Below, piece by piece: positions 1 through 8,453 of a stretch of 64,000 nucleotides of DNA (positions are counted from its first letter, which is position 1; each line of letters begins with the position of its first letter). The notes beneath the pieces are model-generated. The model saw only the letters and a program-made list of their open reading frames with translations. It searched no databases and was not told where the DNA came from. The translations under genes were made by a program, and so were the position numbers. This DNA comes from Argonema galeatum A003/A1 (GTDB lineage Bacteria; Cyanobacteriota; Cyanobacteriia; Cyanobacteriales; Aerosakkonemataceae), in assembly GCF_023333595.1 (NCBI RefSeq), contig NZ_JAIQZM010000001.1, positions 65,272 to 129,271 on the forward strand. Direction: 5' to 3'.

Positions 1-1
1 T

Positions 2-250
2 AACAGCAAGGAAGTGGCAGAACTGCTGATTGCTAAAGGTGCAGATGTCAATGCCAAAGACAAAGATGGCAAGACCCCATTGCACTGGGCGGCACGGCGT
101 AACAGCAAGGAAGTGGCAGAACTGCTGATTGCTAAAGGTGCAGATGTCAATGCCATAGACAAAGATGGCAAGACCCCATTGCAATGGGCGATACGGTATA
201 ACAGCAAGGAAATGGCAGAACTGCTTAAAAGTCACGGCGCGCAATACTAA
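2..250 (+). CDS. Ankyrin-repeat protein, 3' end only (cut by window start)
   Basis: The frame is open from the first bases of the window, so the start lies upstream; the GTG at 14 is inside a repeat and is not a real start. The visible 82 residues form two full 33-residue ankyrin repeats and a partial third, with the usual KTPLHWAA and VAELLIAKGADVNA motifs, ending SHGAQY. Ankyrin repeats bind other proteins; the partner cannot be inferred. The repeats are almost identical at the DNA level with an exact 99-bp period (2-100, 101-199, 200 onward). A protein kinase gene follows 30 bp downstream on the same strand and may be co-transcribed. Confidence 0.85.
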   Translation, partial: NSKEVAELLIAKGADVNAKDKDGKTPLHWAARRNSKEVAELLIAKGADVNAIDKDGKTPLQWAIRYNSKEMAELLKSHGAQY

Positions 251-280
251 TACCCTGAGATTAACTGCACAAAGGAAAAT

Positions 281-1837
281 ATGGAACTGCTACACCAGCC
301 CGGAGAAATTATTGCTCAACGCTATCGGATTCTAGATACATTGGGACAAGGTGGAGTCGGCATCACCTATCAAGCCCAAGACTTGCAAAACTCTCAACAA
401 GTGGCACTGAAAGCTTTGTCACTGCGCCGGATGGCAGATTGGAAGGTTTTAGAACTATTTGAACGAGAAGCCCGGATTCTCTCTGAGCTTAATCATCCTG
501 GTATCCCGCGTTATCTAGACTATTTCCAAATGGATACTGTCGAAGATCGCAGTTTCTACATTGTCCAACAACTGGCACCAGGGAAGACCCTTGCGGCGCT
601 AGTCGAGAGTGGGTGGAAGCCTGATGAAGCCGAGGTGAAATCTTTAGCGATTCAAATCTTAGAAATCCTGGTTTATTTGCACAGTCTCACACCTCCTGTG
701 ATTCACCGCGATATCAAACCGCAAAACATTATTTTGCGATCCCCCCTTGCCCCCCTTAACAAGGGGGGTAAACAGAGTCAAATTGCCCCCCTTCGCAAGG
801 GGGATAAAGATCAAGATATTCTTGCCCCGTTGGAAAGGTCTATTCGTGCCACGGATGTATCAATTCGCAAGGGGGATAAAGATCAAGATATTCTTGCCCC
901 CCTTGTTAAGGGGGGTTGGGGGGATCTATTCCTAGTAGATTTTGGGGCAGTGCAGGACACTTATCACAACACCGTTACTGGGGGTAGTACGGTAGTAGGA
1001 ACTTATGGTTACATGGCGCCCGAACAGTTTCGGGGACAAGCAGTATTATCGACAGATTTGTATGGTTTAGGAACAACAATACTTTTTTTGTTGACTGGAA
1101 AATCCCCTGCCGATTTACCACAGCGCAAACTAAAGATTAATTTCCGCTCCCATGTCAGAGTTTCTTCTGAGTTTGCAGACTGGTTGGAAAAGATGCTCTC
1201 TCCAGTAATAGAAGACCGATTTTCATCGGCAAAGCAAGCATTAGCTGTGTTGCGGGGTGAACTGTTGATTAGCACATTGCGATCGACAAAACCCCAAAAA
1301 CCGAAGGATACTCCTATCACCTTGACAAAAATTGAAAATAAACTTGTGGTAGAGATTCCGTCTGTTTGGTTACGCAACAATCATAGCCTACTTTTCGGGA
1401 GCATTCCCTTAGTTGGATACGGATTTTTTTTGTTAGTGCTGTTCTGGATATTCAAGGAAATCTTCCCCGAACCACTTAAAGATATCAACACCCTGTTTCT
1501 TGTGATATTCTTAACTTTATTTGGGTCGATTGGGTTGTTCATTTTGCTGCGGATTGGGGTGCGTAGATCTGGTACTTTCCTATTCGGAGGGCTATTTTGT
1601 ACCAAGTTAGAGATCGATCAGTCTAATTTCCGACTACAAGGTAAAATTCGGGGAAGCACACAGGATATTTTACAGGGAAACCTGTGCAATATAAGGTTGC
1701 CATTCAGTAAAAAACCCTTTACGTTTTGTGTGCTTCAGGAGAGGAGACGCAAACATCGTTTTGGCTTATTTTTGACTCAGCAGGAAAACGAGTGGCTGAT
1801 GGGAGAGATCGCAGATTTTTTGAAGGAAGTGCGATAG
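281..1837 (+). CDS. Serine/threonine protein kinase with two C-terminal membrane segments
   Basis: A Hanks-type kinase of 518 aa. The glycine loop GQGGVG is near residue 22, the ATP-binding Lys is K44 (VALK), the catalytic loop HRDIKPQN starts at H142, the DFG is at about 220 and the APE motif is in YMAPEQF. All catalytic residues are present, so it is probably active. HRD and DFG are normally about 20 residues apart; here about 76 separate them because a repeat element is inserted in frame (738-926). After the kinase domain come two hydrophobic segments (about residues 369-391 and 403-427) and a short basic C-terminal region, suggesting membrane attachment. The substrate is unknown. The ATG at 281 follows AAAGGAAAAT, a plausible ribosome-binding site. 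Confidence 0.9.
   Translation: MELLHQPGEIIAQRYRILDTLGQGGVGITYQAQDLQNSQQVALKALSLRRMADWKVLELFEREARILSELNHPGIPRYLDYFQMDTVEDRSFYIVQQLAPGKTLAALVESGWKPDEAEVKSLAIQILEILVYLHSLTPPVIHRDIKPQNIILRSPLAPLNKGGKQSQIAPLRKGDKDQDILAPLERSIRATDVSIRKGDKDQDILAPLVKGGWGDLFLVDFGAVQDTYHNTVTGGSTVVGTYGYMAPEQFRGQAVLSTDLYGLGTTILFLLTGKSPADLPQRKLKINFRSHVRVSSEFADWLEKMLSPVIEDRFSSAKQALAVLRGELLISTLRSTKPQKPKDTPITLTKIENKLVVEIPSVWLRNNHSLLFGSIPLVGYGFFLLVLFWIFKEIFPEPLKDINTLFLVIFLTLFGSIGLFILLRIGVRRSGTFLFGGLFCTKLEIDQSNFRLQGKIRGSTQDILQGNLCNIRLPFSKKPFTFCVLQERRRKHRFGLFLTQQENEWLMGEIADFLKEVR
738..926. repeat. 189-bp inverted-repeat element inserted in frame in the kinase gene
   Basis: The left end reads GATCCCCCCTTG followed by a C-run/TTAACAA/G-run palindrome. 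The right end is its near reverse complement and finishes at GGGGGGATC. Inside, a stretch of about 33 bp (CAAGGGGGATAAAGATCAAG onward) occurs twice, at about 796 and 868, so the element is nested or partly duplicated. The length is a multiple of three and has no stop in the kinase frame, where it encodes runs such as LAPLNKGG and IRKGDKDQDI. It belongs to the G/C-run palindromes usually found between genes in cyanobacteria. Confidence 0.8.
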
Positions 1838-2000
1838 TTAAGGAGTGGTGTGGAAAGTGCGATTATGCAAGCTTTAGGCATCACCTGATTTAGTTCAAAT
1901 ATACAGATTTCGGTTAATTTGTCAATGGGTAAATTATAAATGTGTTCGCTCTCAAAAGGAGATAAATATTACTCAGATTAATGGAGAGCAACTTGGGGAA

Positions 2001-2345
2001 TTGAGTGCGATCGCTAGTAATTATGAAAACCTTAAATGTGTTGAATGCGCTCTAGCACTCAAAGATTACTTGCTATCTCAGGGTATTCACGGTAAGCATA
2101 TCAAACTTTACACCGGAACAGCCATAGGTCGAAGTAGCTACATTTATGATGATAGCATCCCAGGAGAGCCTATTTCCTTAAATGGTTGCCATCAAGGAAT
2201 TATAATTTTGATCGACGCAGTAGAAATAGTTTTTGATAACCATCACCCTAATGGAGTTCCCAGAGATGAATGGATGAATAATCTATTATTTTATGGTAAA
2301 CTACATTATGGCCAGCAATTTAAAGTAACAGAAAAAGAATTTTAA
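2001..2345 (+). CDS. Papain-fold toxin domain protein, copy 1
   Basis: A small protein resembling the cyanobacterial papain-fold toxin 2 (Tox-PL) family. The candidate catalytic residues are Cys in KCVECA (C13 or C16), His in NGCHQG (H64) and Asp/Asn in FDNHH (D79/N80). It consists only of the toxin-like domain, with no signal peptide or delivery module. The start is uncertain. TTG 2001 is used here, but the frame is open upstream, and a strong Shine-Dalgarno (AAAAGGAG, 1954-1961) sits 6 nt before an in-frame ATT at 1968, a layout shared with copy 2. The putative immunity gene follows after 11 bp. Family membership is from motif recognition; toxicity is inferred. Confidence 0.75.
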   Translation: MSAIASNYENLKCVECALALKDYLLSQGIHGKHIKLYTGTAIGRSSYIYDDSIPGEPISLNGCHQGIIILIDAVEIVFDNHHPNGVPRDEWMNNLLFYGKLHYGQQFKVTEKEF

Positions 2346-2356
2346 AGGAAAGTGTT

Positions 2357-2740
2357 ATGACAGAAGTTCTTCAGAGAATAGCAGAGGTTAAATCTGAATA
2401 TCTCTATGAGATGCTACAAGAAATTAAAAAACGCCCTGGTATTTTCTTAGGTAGAAGTTCCATTACCCGTCTGCGATCGTTTTTAGATGGATACATGGGT
2501 GCAAGAGAAGATCTAGGCTTGCCTCGAACAGATCAAGAACGAGAATTTAACAATTTTCAAGATTGGATACAGAAAAGATATAATATTACCTCATCTCACA
2601 GTTGGAATGAAATTATTCTATTTTATTCAGCTGATGAAAGAGATGCTTTAGATAACTTCTTCAAGCTGTTTGAAAAATTCCAAAATGGAGAAAGTCCTTT
2701 ACCAAACAAGGTTAATATAAATCACGCTGAAAAAGCGTAA
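2357..2740 (+). CDS. Putative immunity partner of the papain-fold toxin, copy 1
   Basis: A 127-aa soluble protein that I cannot place in a named family. It is clearly homologous to the genes at 3184 and 10917, sharing a block with LG.SI.RL..FLDGY, QEREFN.FQDWIQK and NITSSH.W..IILFYSADE. In all three cases it lies directly behind a papain-fold gene on the same strand, which is why an immunity (toxin-neutralising) role is inferred. The ATG at 2357 has an AAAGGAAA ribosome-binding site. The aromatic and acidic C-terminal half could bind a catalytic cleft, but nothing in the sequence proves that. A chaperone-like or co-effector role is the alternative. Confidence 0.7.
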   Translation: MTEVLQRIAEVKSEYLYEMLQEIKKRPGIFLGRSSITRLRSFLDGYMGAREDLGLPRTDQEREFNNFQDWIQKRYNITSSHSWNEIILFYSADERDALDNFFKLFEKFQNGESPLPNKVNINHAEKA

Positions 2741-2766
2741 TTGATCTATCCGCAAATTCTAAATGT

Positions 2767-3168
2767 GTGTCCTCTAAAAAGGAGGTAAATATTACTCAGA
2801 TTAATGCCGAGCAACTTTTGGAATTGAGCGCGATAACTCTCACTTATGAAAACCTTAAATGTGTAGAATGCGCTAGTGCGATCGAGAATTACTTAAGCTC
2901 TCAAGGTATTCATGGGAAGCGCATCAAACTATACACTGGTGATGGAGCAAGTTGGGACAGCCGTATTTATGATGATAGTGTCCCTGGAGATGCTATTTCA
3001 GTTAATGGTCGCCATGAAGGAATTACAATTGCGATCGACGGTATAGAAACTGTTTTTGATAACCATCATCCTGAAGGAATACCTAAAAATGAATGGCTGG
3101 TAAATTTGCAGTTTCATAGTAAAATATTATTTGGTCAGCAGTTCCAGGTAACAGAAGAGTATTTTTAG
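2767..3168 (+). CDS. Papain-fold toxin domain protein, copy 2
   Basis: A tandem paralogue of the gene at 2001, with the same candidate residues: KCVECA, NGRHEG and FDNHHPEG. The GTG start at 2767 gives 133 aa, but this codon is GTT in copy 1, and a perfect AAGGAGG (2779-2785) lies inside the proposed coding sequence, 5 nt before an in-frame ATT (2791). The true start may therefore be ATT 2791 or a later TTG (2824). Its immunity-like partner begins 15 bp downstream. Both coding and upstream sequence closely match copy 1, which indicates a recent tandem duplication of the two-gene unit. Confidence 0.75.
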   Translation: MSSKKEVNITQINAEQLLELSAITLTYENLKCVECASAIENYLSSQGIHGKRIKLYTGDGASWDSRIYDDSVPGDAISVNGRHEGITIAIDGIETVFDNHHPEGIPKNEWLVNLQFHSKILFGQQFQVTEEYF

Positions 3169-3183
3169 GAGATAAAAATTTTT

Positions 3184-3537
3184 ATGCCAGAAGTTGCTCA
3201 ACAAATTGTAGCTGTCAAAACTGAATATCTCTACGATCTGCTAGCAAGAATTAAGCAAAGACCGGGTATGTATTTAGGTAACTGTTCTATTACCCGTCTG
3301 CGTATGCTGTTGGATGGATATGGTATGGCTCGAATGGAACTGGGCTTACCTAGAACCGAACAAGAAAGAGAATTTAACGGATTTCAAGATTGGATACAGA
3401 AAAGATATAATATTACTTCATCTCACGGATGGGATAGCATCATTCTTTTCTATTCTGCCGATGAAAGAGATGCCTTCGATAACTTCTTCAAGCTATTTGA
3501 AAAATTCCAAAATGGAGAAAGTCCTTTACCGAGTTAG
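3184..3537 (+). CDS. Putative immunity partner of the papain-fold toxin, copy 2
   Basis: A 117-aa paralogue of the gene at 2357, sharing the blocks LG..SITRLR, LGLPRTEQEREFN and NITSSHGW. It ends about ten residues earlier at its C-terminus. The ATG at 3184 is preceded by AGGAG (3168-3172). The differences from copy 1 are concentrated in the N-terminal half (for example RPGMYLGNC against RPGIFLGRS), as might be expected if each protein is matched to its own toxin. No membrane segments or signal peptide are present. The neutralising role is inferred only from repeated linkage to the papain-fold gene. Confidence 0.7.
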   Translation: MPEVAQQIVAVKTEYLYDLLARIKQRPGMYLGNCSITRLRMLLDGYGMARMELGLPRTEQEREFNGFQDWIQKRYNITSSHGWDSIILFYSADERDAFDNFFKLFEKFQNGESPLPS

Positions 3538-3548
3538 TTGGTAGCAGA

Positions 3549-4187
3549 TTATTTCTCACTCTCCAGTTTTCGCCGCAACTCGCGAATAGCTGTGCTAGTA
3601 TTGCGATCGCCAGCAATTTGAAAACACTCTATCAGCATCTCCGAAATATTCATTGTCGGAAAATAGCGGCTGTTATGCACAACTTCATAGCCTTCTTCCC
3701 GATAGCTATAAATTACAAGTCTTTTCCGTTTGTATATCCAAACTTCTGGTACTCGATAGGGCAAATAATCATTTACATCCGTGTAGCTAGTAACATCTAT
3801 TTCTATTACTAGATCGGGAGATGGATCGACACCCCAATTAATGCGATCTTTGCCTGCAACTGCCGCCCAGTTATTGATATAAAAACAGTAATCTGGTTCA
3901 ATGCCCCTTATTTCTGGCAAATCCATTGTAATCGGAGTAAATGCCTCATAGTCTCTTTCTAAGTAATCGAGGAGAACGATAACTACCATCGCGATGATGT
4001 GAGCTTCACGTCCATGAGCGGGTAAAGGGGACATTAACAGAATTTCTCCTGGTCGATATTTGATGCGGGGGATAGATCGATCGCCCAATTGCTCGACGAG
4101 TTTCTGATAGTCTTGCCAATTGCCAGGTAGCCGTACAATTGCACCTGCGGGCAAATGGATTTTCTCTGGTGTAACGACAGCAAACAT
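3549..4187 (-). CDS. Uma2 family (DUF820) restriction-endonuclease-like protein
   Basis: A 212-aa protein of the Uma2/DUF820 family, which has a PD-(D/E)XK nuclease-like fold and is greatly expanded in cyanobacteria; its biological role is still unclear. Motifs seen are the core SPDLVIEIDVTS and the later VPEVWIYKRKRLVIY strand. The length is normal for the family. It faces the papain-fold gene pairs, with its stop 12 bp from the end of the gene at 3184. Four other Uma2 genes occur in the window (17620, 34239, 38393, 46672). They diverge enough that recent duplication is unlikely. Confidence 0.85.
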   Translation of the reverse strand: MFAVVTPEKIHLPAGAIVRLPGNWQDYQKLVEQLGDRSIPRIKYRPGEILLMSPLPAHGREAHIIAMVVIVLLDYLERDYEAFTPITMDLPEIRGIEPDYCFYINNWAAVAGKDRINWGVDPSPDLVIEIDVTSYTDVNDYLPYRVPEVWIYKRKRLVIYSYREEGYEVVHNSRYFPTMNISEMLIECFQIAGDRNTSTAIRELRRKLESEK

Positions 4188-4331
4188 TTAAATTTAACCT
4201 CCGCCTCTAATATATAGCAGTCAAGGCCAGAAAATGAGGGTTTACCCCATAACTACATCAAAAAACCGGGTTTTCTGGTATCAGTAGTGATACGCCATCT
4301 GTTTTACCCGCCTACCCAAACCCGGTATCCT

Positions 4332-4880
4332 ATGAACCACAGTCCCAATTGTCCAACTTGCAGAGGTATCAAGCGCCGCCACTTTCTCGGAATCATCCCA
4401 GGGGCGCTATCTCTAGCTATTCTATCAGCCCCTCAACCAGCATTAGCCGAAAAAACTGCCACCACTTTTGTACTCAGTTGCATAGATTTTCGCTTTATCG
4501 AAGCAGAACGGTACTTTTTGTCCCTGAAAAATCTCAGCAATAAATATGATTTAGTAGCCCTTGCAGGTGCTTCCTTAGCCTTAAGTGGAATTCCTCATCA
4601 AGCCGATGCACAAGCCTTTTGGGATCAATTAGAATTATCTTATCGCTTGCACCATATCCAAAAAGTAATTATCCTCGATCATCAAGATTGTGCGATTTAT
4701 GCAGATAAGATTGACCCGGAACTGAGTGAAAATCCTGAAAGAGAGCAGGAGGTGCATACGGAATACCTAAGTCGGGCTTATTGGGAAATACGCGATCGCT
4801 ATCCTGATTTGAATATAGAATTATATTTTGTGACTCTCAATGCGGAAGTAAAGCCTATTTCGCCAATCCCTAAAGGGTAA
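4332..4880 (+). CDS. Exported beta-carbonic-anhydrase-like protein
   Basis: The mature part keeps the beta-class carbonic anhydrase zinc motifs: CxDxR as SCIDFR and HxxC as HQDC. At about 165 mature residues it is shorter than typical beta enzymes, so CO2 hydration is plausible but unproven. The N-terminus has twin arginines and a hydrophobic stretch (RRHFLGIIPGALSLAI) ending PALA, which looks like a Tat signal and would place it in the periplasm or lumen. The ATG at 4332 is chosen over the upstream ATG at 4287 because it starts just before the signal peptide. A CxxC pair (NCPTC) precedes the arginines. Confidence 0.75.
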   Translation: MNHSPNCPTCRGIKRRHFLGIIPGALSLAILSAPQPALAEKTATTFVLSCIDFRFIEAERYFLSLKNLSNKYDLVALAGASLALSGIPHQADAQAFWDQLELSYRLHHIQKVIILDHQDCAIYADKIDPELSENPEREQEVHTEYLSRAYWEIRDRYPDLNIELYFVTLNAEVKPISPIPKG

Positions 4881-4926
4881 GATTTTTTTAACGAACCGCA
4901 GAGACGCAGAGAGCGCAGAGAGAAGA

Positions 4927-5346
4927 TTAAGAAGAGAGAATGATGCGTTTGACCCCATCTTTGAGGACGGGGACGTTGAAGTTGATGAGAAGGGCGAGGC
5001 GATGGTTGGTCATTTTCAGATAAGACATAACTTGGGCTTCGTGGATGGGAGCTAGTTTTTCGACAGCTTTCAATTCCACAATTAGGACATCACTAACGAG
5101 AAAATCTAATATTCCCTTGCCTACCTGATTACCTTTGTAAGTCACTGCTACCGGCTTCTGAGGCTGACAAGGTATCCCACGCATCCGAAATTCTACTTCT
5201 AACGCTTCCTGATAAACCGACTCCAAAAATCCTGGCCCCAAAACCCGATGCACCTCAATCGCCGCCCCAATCACAGCATAAGTCAGCTGACTCATCTCCT
5301 CTCCCAACTCTCTTGTCTCTGCTTCCTCTGCGTCTCTGCGGTTCAT
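4927..5346 (-). CDS. GxxExxY protein
   Basis: The family-defining motif is seen as GPGFLESVYQEAL, followed by the GILDFLVSDVLIVELKA core typical of PD-(D/E)XK-like folds. GxxExxY proteins are widespread, small and of unknown function. The family usually begins near MSQLTYAVIGAAIEVH, so the real start may be the ATG at 5295, which has a GGGAG upstream. The first 17 residues (MNRRDAEEAET) are encoded by a purine-rich intergenic repeat whose core (AACCGCAGAGACGCAGAG) also appears beyond the gene's 3' end near 4894. The gene is thus bracketed by repeat copies. Confidence 0.8.
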   Translation of the reverse strand: MNRRDAEEAETRELGEEMSQLTYAVIGAAIEVHRVLGPGFLESVYQEALEVEFRMRGIPCQPQKPVAVTYKGNQVGKGILDFLVSDVLIVELKAVEKLAPIHEAQVMSYLKMTNHRLALLINFNVPVLKDGVKRIILSS

Positions 5347-5406
5347 TCCTCTTCCCTCTCCATCCCTATGTCAAAATTTTAATAGCAACAGCCTATCCTT
5401 TAACTA

Positions 5407-8397
5407 ATGACTGCAAACCTTCCTCCTCAATACGATCCCTTTACTACCGAAGCCAAATGGCAAAAGTTCTGGGAAGAAAAACAAATCTTTAAAGCAGACC
5501 CGAATGCAGGCGGCGACCCCTACAGCATGGCGATTCCGCCACCCAATGTGACTGGTAGTTTGCACATGGGTCACGCTTTGGGACAAACGATCATGGATAT
5601 TGTCGTCCGCTACCACCGGATGAAGGGACGCAATACTCTCTGGGTACCAGGAACGGATCATGCTAGTATCGCTGTCCACGTGATGCTGGAAAGGGAACTG
5701 GAAAAAGAAGGCAAAACTCGCGATGATTTGGGTCGCGAGAAGTTTCTCGATCGCGCAAAGCAGTGGAAAAATAATTCTGGTGGCGCAATTGTTAACCAAA
5801 TGCGTCGTTTGGGTATTTCTGTTGATTGGTCGCGGGAACGCTTCACAATGGATGAGGGCTTATCTCTTGCGGTCGCGGAGGCTTTTGTTCGACTCTACGA
5901 TGAAGGGTTGATTTATCGCGGCAATTATTTGGTGAATTGGTGTCCCGCTACTCAGTCGGCTGTCTCGGATTTGGAGGTTGAGGATCGGGAAGTTAATGGA
6001 AATTTGTGGCATTTCCGTTATCCTCTTACTGATAATTCGGGTTATTTGGAGGTAGCAACAACTCGGCCAGAAACGATGTTGGGTGATACGGGTGTGGCGG
6101 TTAATCCTAATGATAACCGTTACAAAGATTTAATTGGCAAAACGGTAATGCTCCCAATTATGAATCGGGAAATTCCGATCGTTGCTGATGAGTTGGTCGA
6201 TCCCAGTTTCGGTACTGGTTGTGTGAAGGTGACGCCAGCGCACGACCCGAATGACTTTGAGATGGGAAATCGTCACAACTTGCCGTTTATCAATATTATG
6301 AATAAGGACGGCACTCTGAATGAAAATGCAGGGTCTTTCCAAGGTCAAGACCGTTTTGTCGCCCGCAAAAATGTGGTGGAACGGCTTGAAAATGATGGAT
6401 TTTTGGTGAAGATTGAGGATTATAAGCATACTGTACCTTATAGCGATCGCGGTAAAGTTGCGATCGAACCTCTTCTCTCTACTCAATGGTTTGTCAAAAT
6501 TCGGCCATTGGCCGATCGAGCGTTACAATTCTTGGATGAGCAAAACTCACCGGAATTTGTACCTCAACGCTGGACAAAGGTCTATCGCGATTGGTTGGTA
6601 AAGTTAAAGGATTGGTGTATCTCTCGTCAGTTGTGGTGGGGTCATCAAATCCCGGCTTGGTATGCTATCAGTGAAACTCATGGGGAAATTACTGATAGTA
6701 CGCCGTTTGTGGTGGCGCGGACTGAGGTGGAAGCAAAAGAAAAAGCTGTTTCACAATTTGGCCAAAATGTCAAGTTAGTACAAGATCCAGATGTTCTTGA
6801 TACTTGGTTTTCTTCTGGTTTGTGGCCTTTTTCTACTTTGGGTTGGCCGGAAAAAACTCGCGAAGTAGAATTTTACTATCCAACTTCTACTTTAGTTACT
6901 GGTTTTGACATCATCTTTTTCTGGGTTGCTAGAATGACGATGATGGCAGGATATTTTACAGATCAAATGCCGTTCAAAGACGTTTACATTCACGGTTTGG
7001 TGTTGGATGAAAACGGCGAAAAAATGTCTAAAACTAAGGGGAATGGCATTGACCCTTTGTTGATGATTGACAAATATGGTACTGACGCTTTGCGTTATAC
7101 TCTGGTCAAGCAAGTCGCTGGTGCTGGTCAAGATATCCGCTTTGATTATATTCGCGAAAAGGATGAGTCGCCTTCGGTAGAAACGTCTCGCAATTTCACT
7201 AACAAACTGTGGAATGCTTCGCGGTTTGCAATGATGAATTTGGATGGACAAACGCCGCAGGATTTGGGGAACCCCACCCCAACCCTCCCCGTGGACGGGG
7301 AGGGAGTAGGAGAAGAATTCGGTGTGGACAAAATCAAAGTCCCCCCTGTGGACGGGGGGGAGGATGAAATCAAAGTCCCCCCTGTGGACGGGGGGGTGGA
7401 CAAAATCAAAGTCCCCCCAGTGGACGGGGGGGTGGACAAAATCAAAGTCCCCCCTGTGGACGGGGGGGTGGACGAAATCAAAGTCCCCCCTGTGGACGGG
7501 GGGGTGGACGAAATCAAAGTCCCCCCTGTGGACGGGGGGGATTTAGGGGGGGTTCTAGAATTATCCGATCGCTGGATTCTCTCGCGCTATTATCAAACAG
7601 TGCAGCAAACCTGCGATTATATCGATAATTACGGTTTGGGAGAAGCTGCTAAAGGACTGTACGATTTCTTCTGGGGTGATTTCTGTGATTGGTACATTGA
7701 ATTAGTGAAGTCTCGTCTGCAAAAAGATGCTGATGCTAATTCTAAAAAGGTTGCCCAACAAACTATCGCTTTTGTGTTGGAAGGAATCCTGAAATTACTG
7801 CATCCTTTCATGCCCCATATTACTGAGGAAATTTGGCATACTCTCACTCAATCTGGTGAGGATAAATCATTAGCTTTGCAAGCTTTTCCAAAAGCAGATG
7901 TAACGCTAATTAATCCTGATTTGGAACAAGATTTCGCTCTGCTAATTAACACAATTCGCACTTTGCGAAATCTCCGCGCTGAAGTGGATATTAAACCGGG
8001 TGCGAAAGTAACCGCAATCTTGCAAAGTGAAAGCGAAAAAGAACGGCAAATACTGAGATCTGGCGAGAGTTATATTCAAACCTTAGCCAAGGTGGAAAAC
8101 CTCACAATTACTCCTAGTTTGGATGGAGAAATTGGCCAAAATATCGCGGGTGTTGTCGGTACTGTGCAAGCTTTAATTCCGCTAGCTGGTATCATAGATG
8201 TGGTAGCTTTAAGCGCCAAATTGCAGAAAAAATTAACCAAAGTGGAAGGGGAAATTAAATCTGTTTCTGGGCGTTTAAGCAATCCTAATTTTGTGGATAA
8301 AGCTGCGCCGGAAGTGGTGCAAGGTGCTAAAGATGCTTTGGCGGAAGCGGAGAAACAAACGGAAATATTGCGCGAGAGATTGAAGCAATTGGGCTAA
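5407..8397 (+). CDS. valS: Valine--tRNA ligase
   Basis: A class I aminoacyl-tRNA synthetase that charges tRNA-Val. The HIGH motif is HMGH (about residues 53-56) and the KMSKS motif is KMSKT (about 539-543). The editing domain, with [15 protein letters not shown], lies between them, and the C-terminus carries the ValRS coiled-coil arm. At 996 aa it is longer than usual because of an insertion of about 100 residues after the catalytic core (about residues 620-720), made of a Pro/Val/Asp/Gly repeat. The insertion falls between the KMSKS region and the anticodon-binding domain, a surface position compatible with function. The gene stands alone. Confidence 0.97.
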   Translation: MTANLPPQYDPFTTEAKWQKFWEEKQIFKADPNAGGDPYSMAIPPPNVTGSLHMGHALGQTIMDIVVRYHRMKGRNTLWVPGTDHASIAVHVMLERELEKEGKTRDDLGREKFLDRAKQWKNNSGGAIVNQMRRLGISVDWSRERFTMDEGLSLAVAEAFVRLYDEGLIYRGNYLVNWCPATQSAVSDLEVEDREVNGNLWHFRYPLTDNSGYLEVATTRPETMLGDTGVAVNPNDNRYKDLIGKTVMLPIMNREIPIVADELVDPSFGTGCVKVTPAHDPNDFEMGNRHNLPFINIMNKDGTLNENAGSFQGQDRFVARKNVVERLENDGFLVKIEDYKHTVPYSDRGKVAIEPLLSTQWFVKIRPLADRALQFLDEQNSPEFVPQRWTKVYRDWLVKLKDWCISRQLWWGHQIPAWYAISETHGEITDSTPFVVARTEVEAKEKAVSQFGQNVKLVQDPDVLDTWFSSGLWPFSTLGWPEKTREVEFYYPTSTLVTGFDIIFFWVARMTMMAGYFTDQMPFKDVYIHGLVLDENGEKMSKTKGNGIDPLLMIDKYGTDALRYTLVKQVAGAGQDIRFDYIREKDESPSVETSRNFTNKLWNASRFAMMNLDGQTPQDLGNPTPTLPVDGEGVGEEFGVDKIKVPPVDGGEDEIKVPPVDGGVDKIKVPPVDGGVDKIKVPPVDGGVDEIKVPPVDGGVDEIKVPPVDGGDLGGVLELSDRWILSRYYQTVQQTCDYIDNYGLGEAAKGLYDFFWGDFCDWYIELVKSRLQKDADANSKKVAQQTIAFVLEGILKLLHPFMPHITEEIWHTLTQSGEDKSLALQAFPKADVTLINPDLEQDFALLINTIRTLRNLRAEVDIKPGAKVTAILQSESEKERQILRSGESYIQTLAKVENLTITPSLDGEIGQNIAGVVGTVQALIPLAGIIDVVALSAKLQKKLTKVEGEIKSVSGRLSNPNFVDKAAPEVVQGAKDALAEAEKQTEILRERLKQLG
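7324..7539 (+). repeat. Six tandem 36-bp units inside valS
   Basis: Six in-frame copies encode [14 protein letters not shown], with boundaries at 7324, 7360, 7396, 7432, 7468 and 7504. Each unit carries a C-run, TGTGGAC, G-run palindrome, so every copy can fold. Related single motifs lie on both sides: [12 protein letters not shown] before it and DLGGV after it. Because 36 is a multiple of three, the copy number can change without a frameshift. It looks like an intergenic palindromic repeat that entered the gene and then expanded. Confidence 0.92.
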
Positions 8398-8402
8398 TAT
8401 TG

Positions 8403-8427
8403 GTAGGGTGGGCAATGCCCACCTTAC
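8403..8427. terminator. Short palindrome behind valS
   Basis: GTAGGGTGGGC and GCCCACCTTAC form an 11-bp stem with one mismatch and a short loop, just after the valS stop. A similar sequence lies at 14754-14772. It may end transcription, but there is no long T-run, and it also belongs to a dispersed repeat family. Confidence 0.4.
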
Positions 8428-8453
8428 TAAAAGGGTAAATATAGCAAACTAAA

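Noticed and set aside
747..935. A 62-codon frame inside the kinase gene
   Set aside because: It is another frame of the inserted palindromic element and has no coding character of its own.
7146..7546. Long frames on both strands through the valS repeat (Ser/Thr/Pro- and Trp/Gly-rich)
   Set aside because: They exist only because the 36-bp tandem repeat is free of stops in several frames; the valS frame is continuous on both sides.
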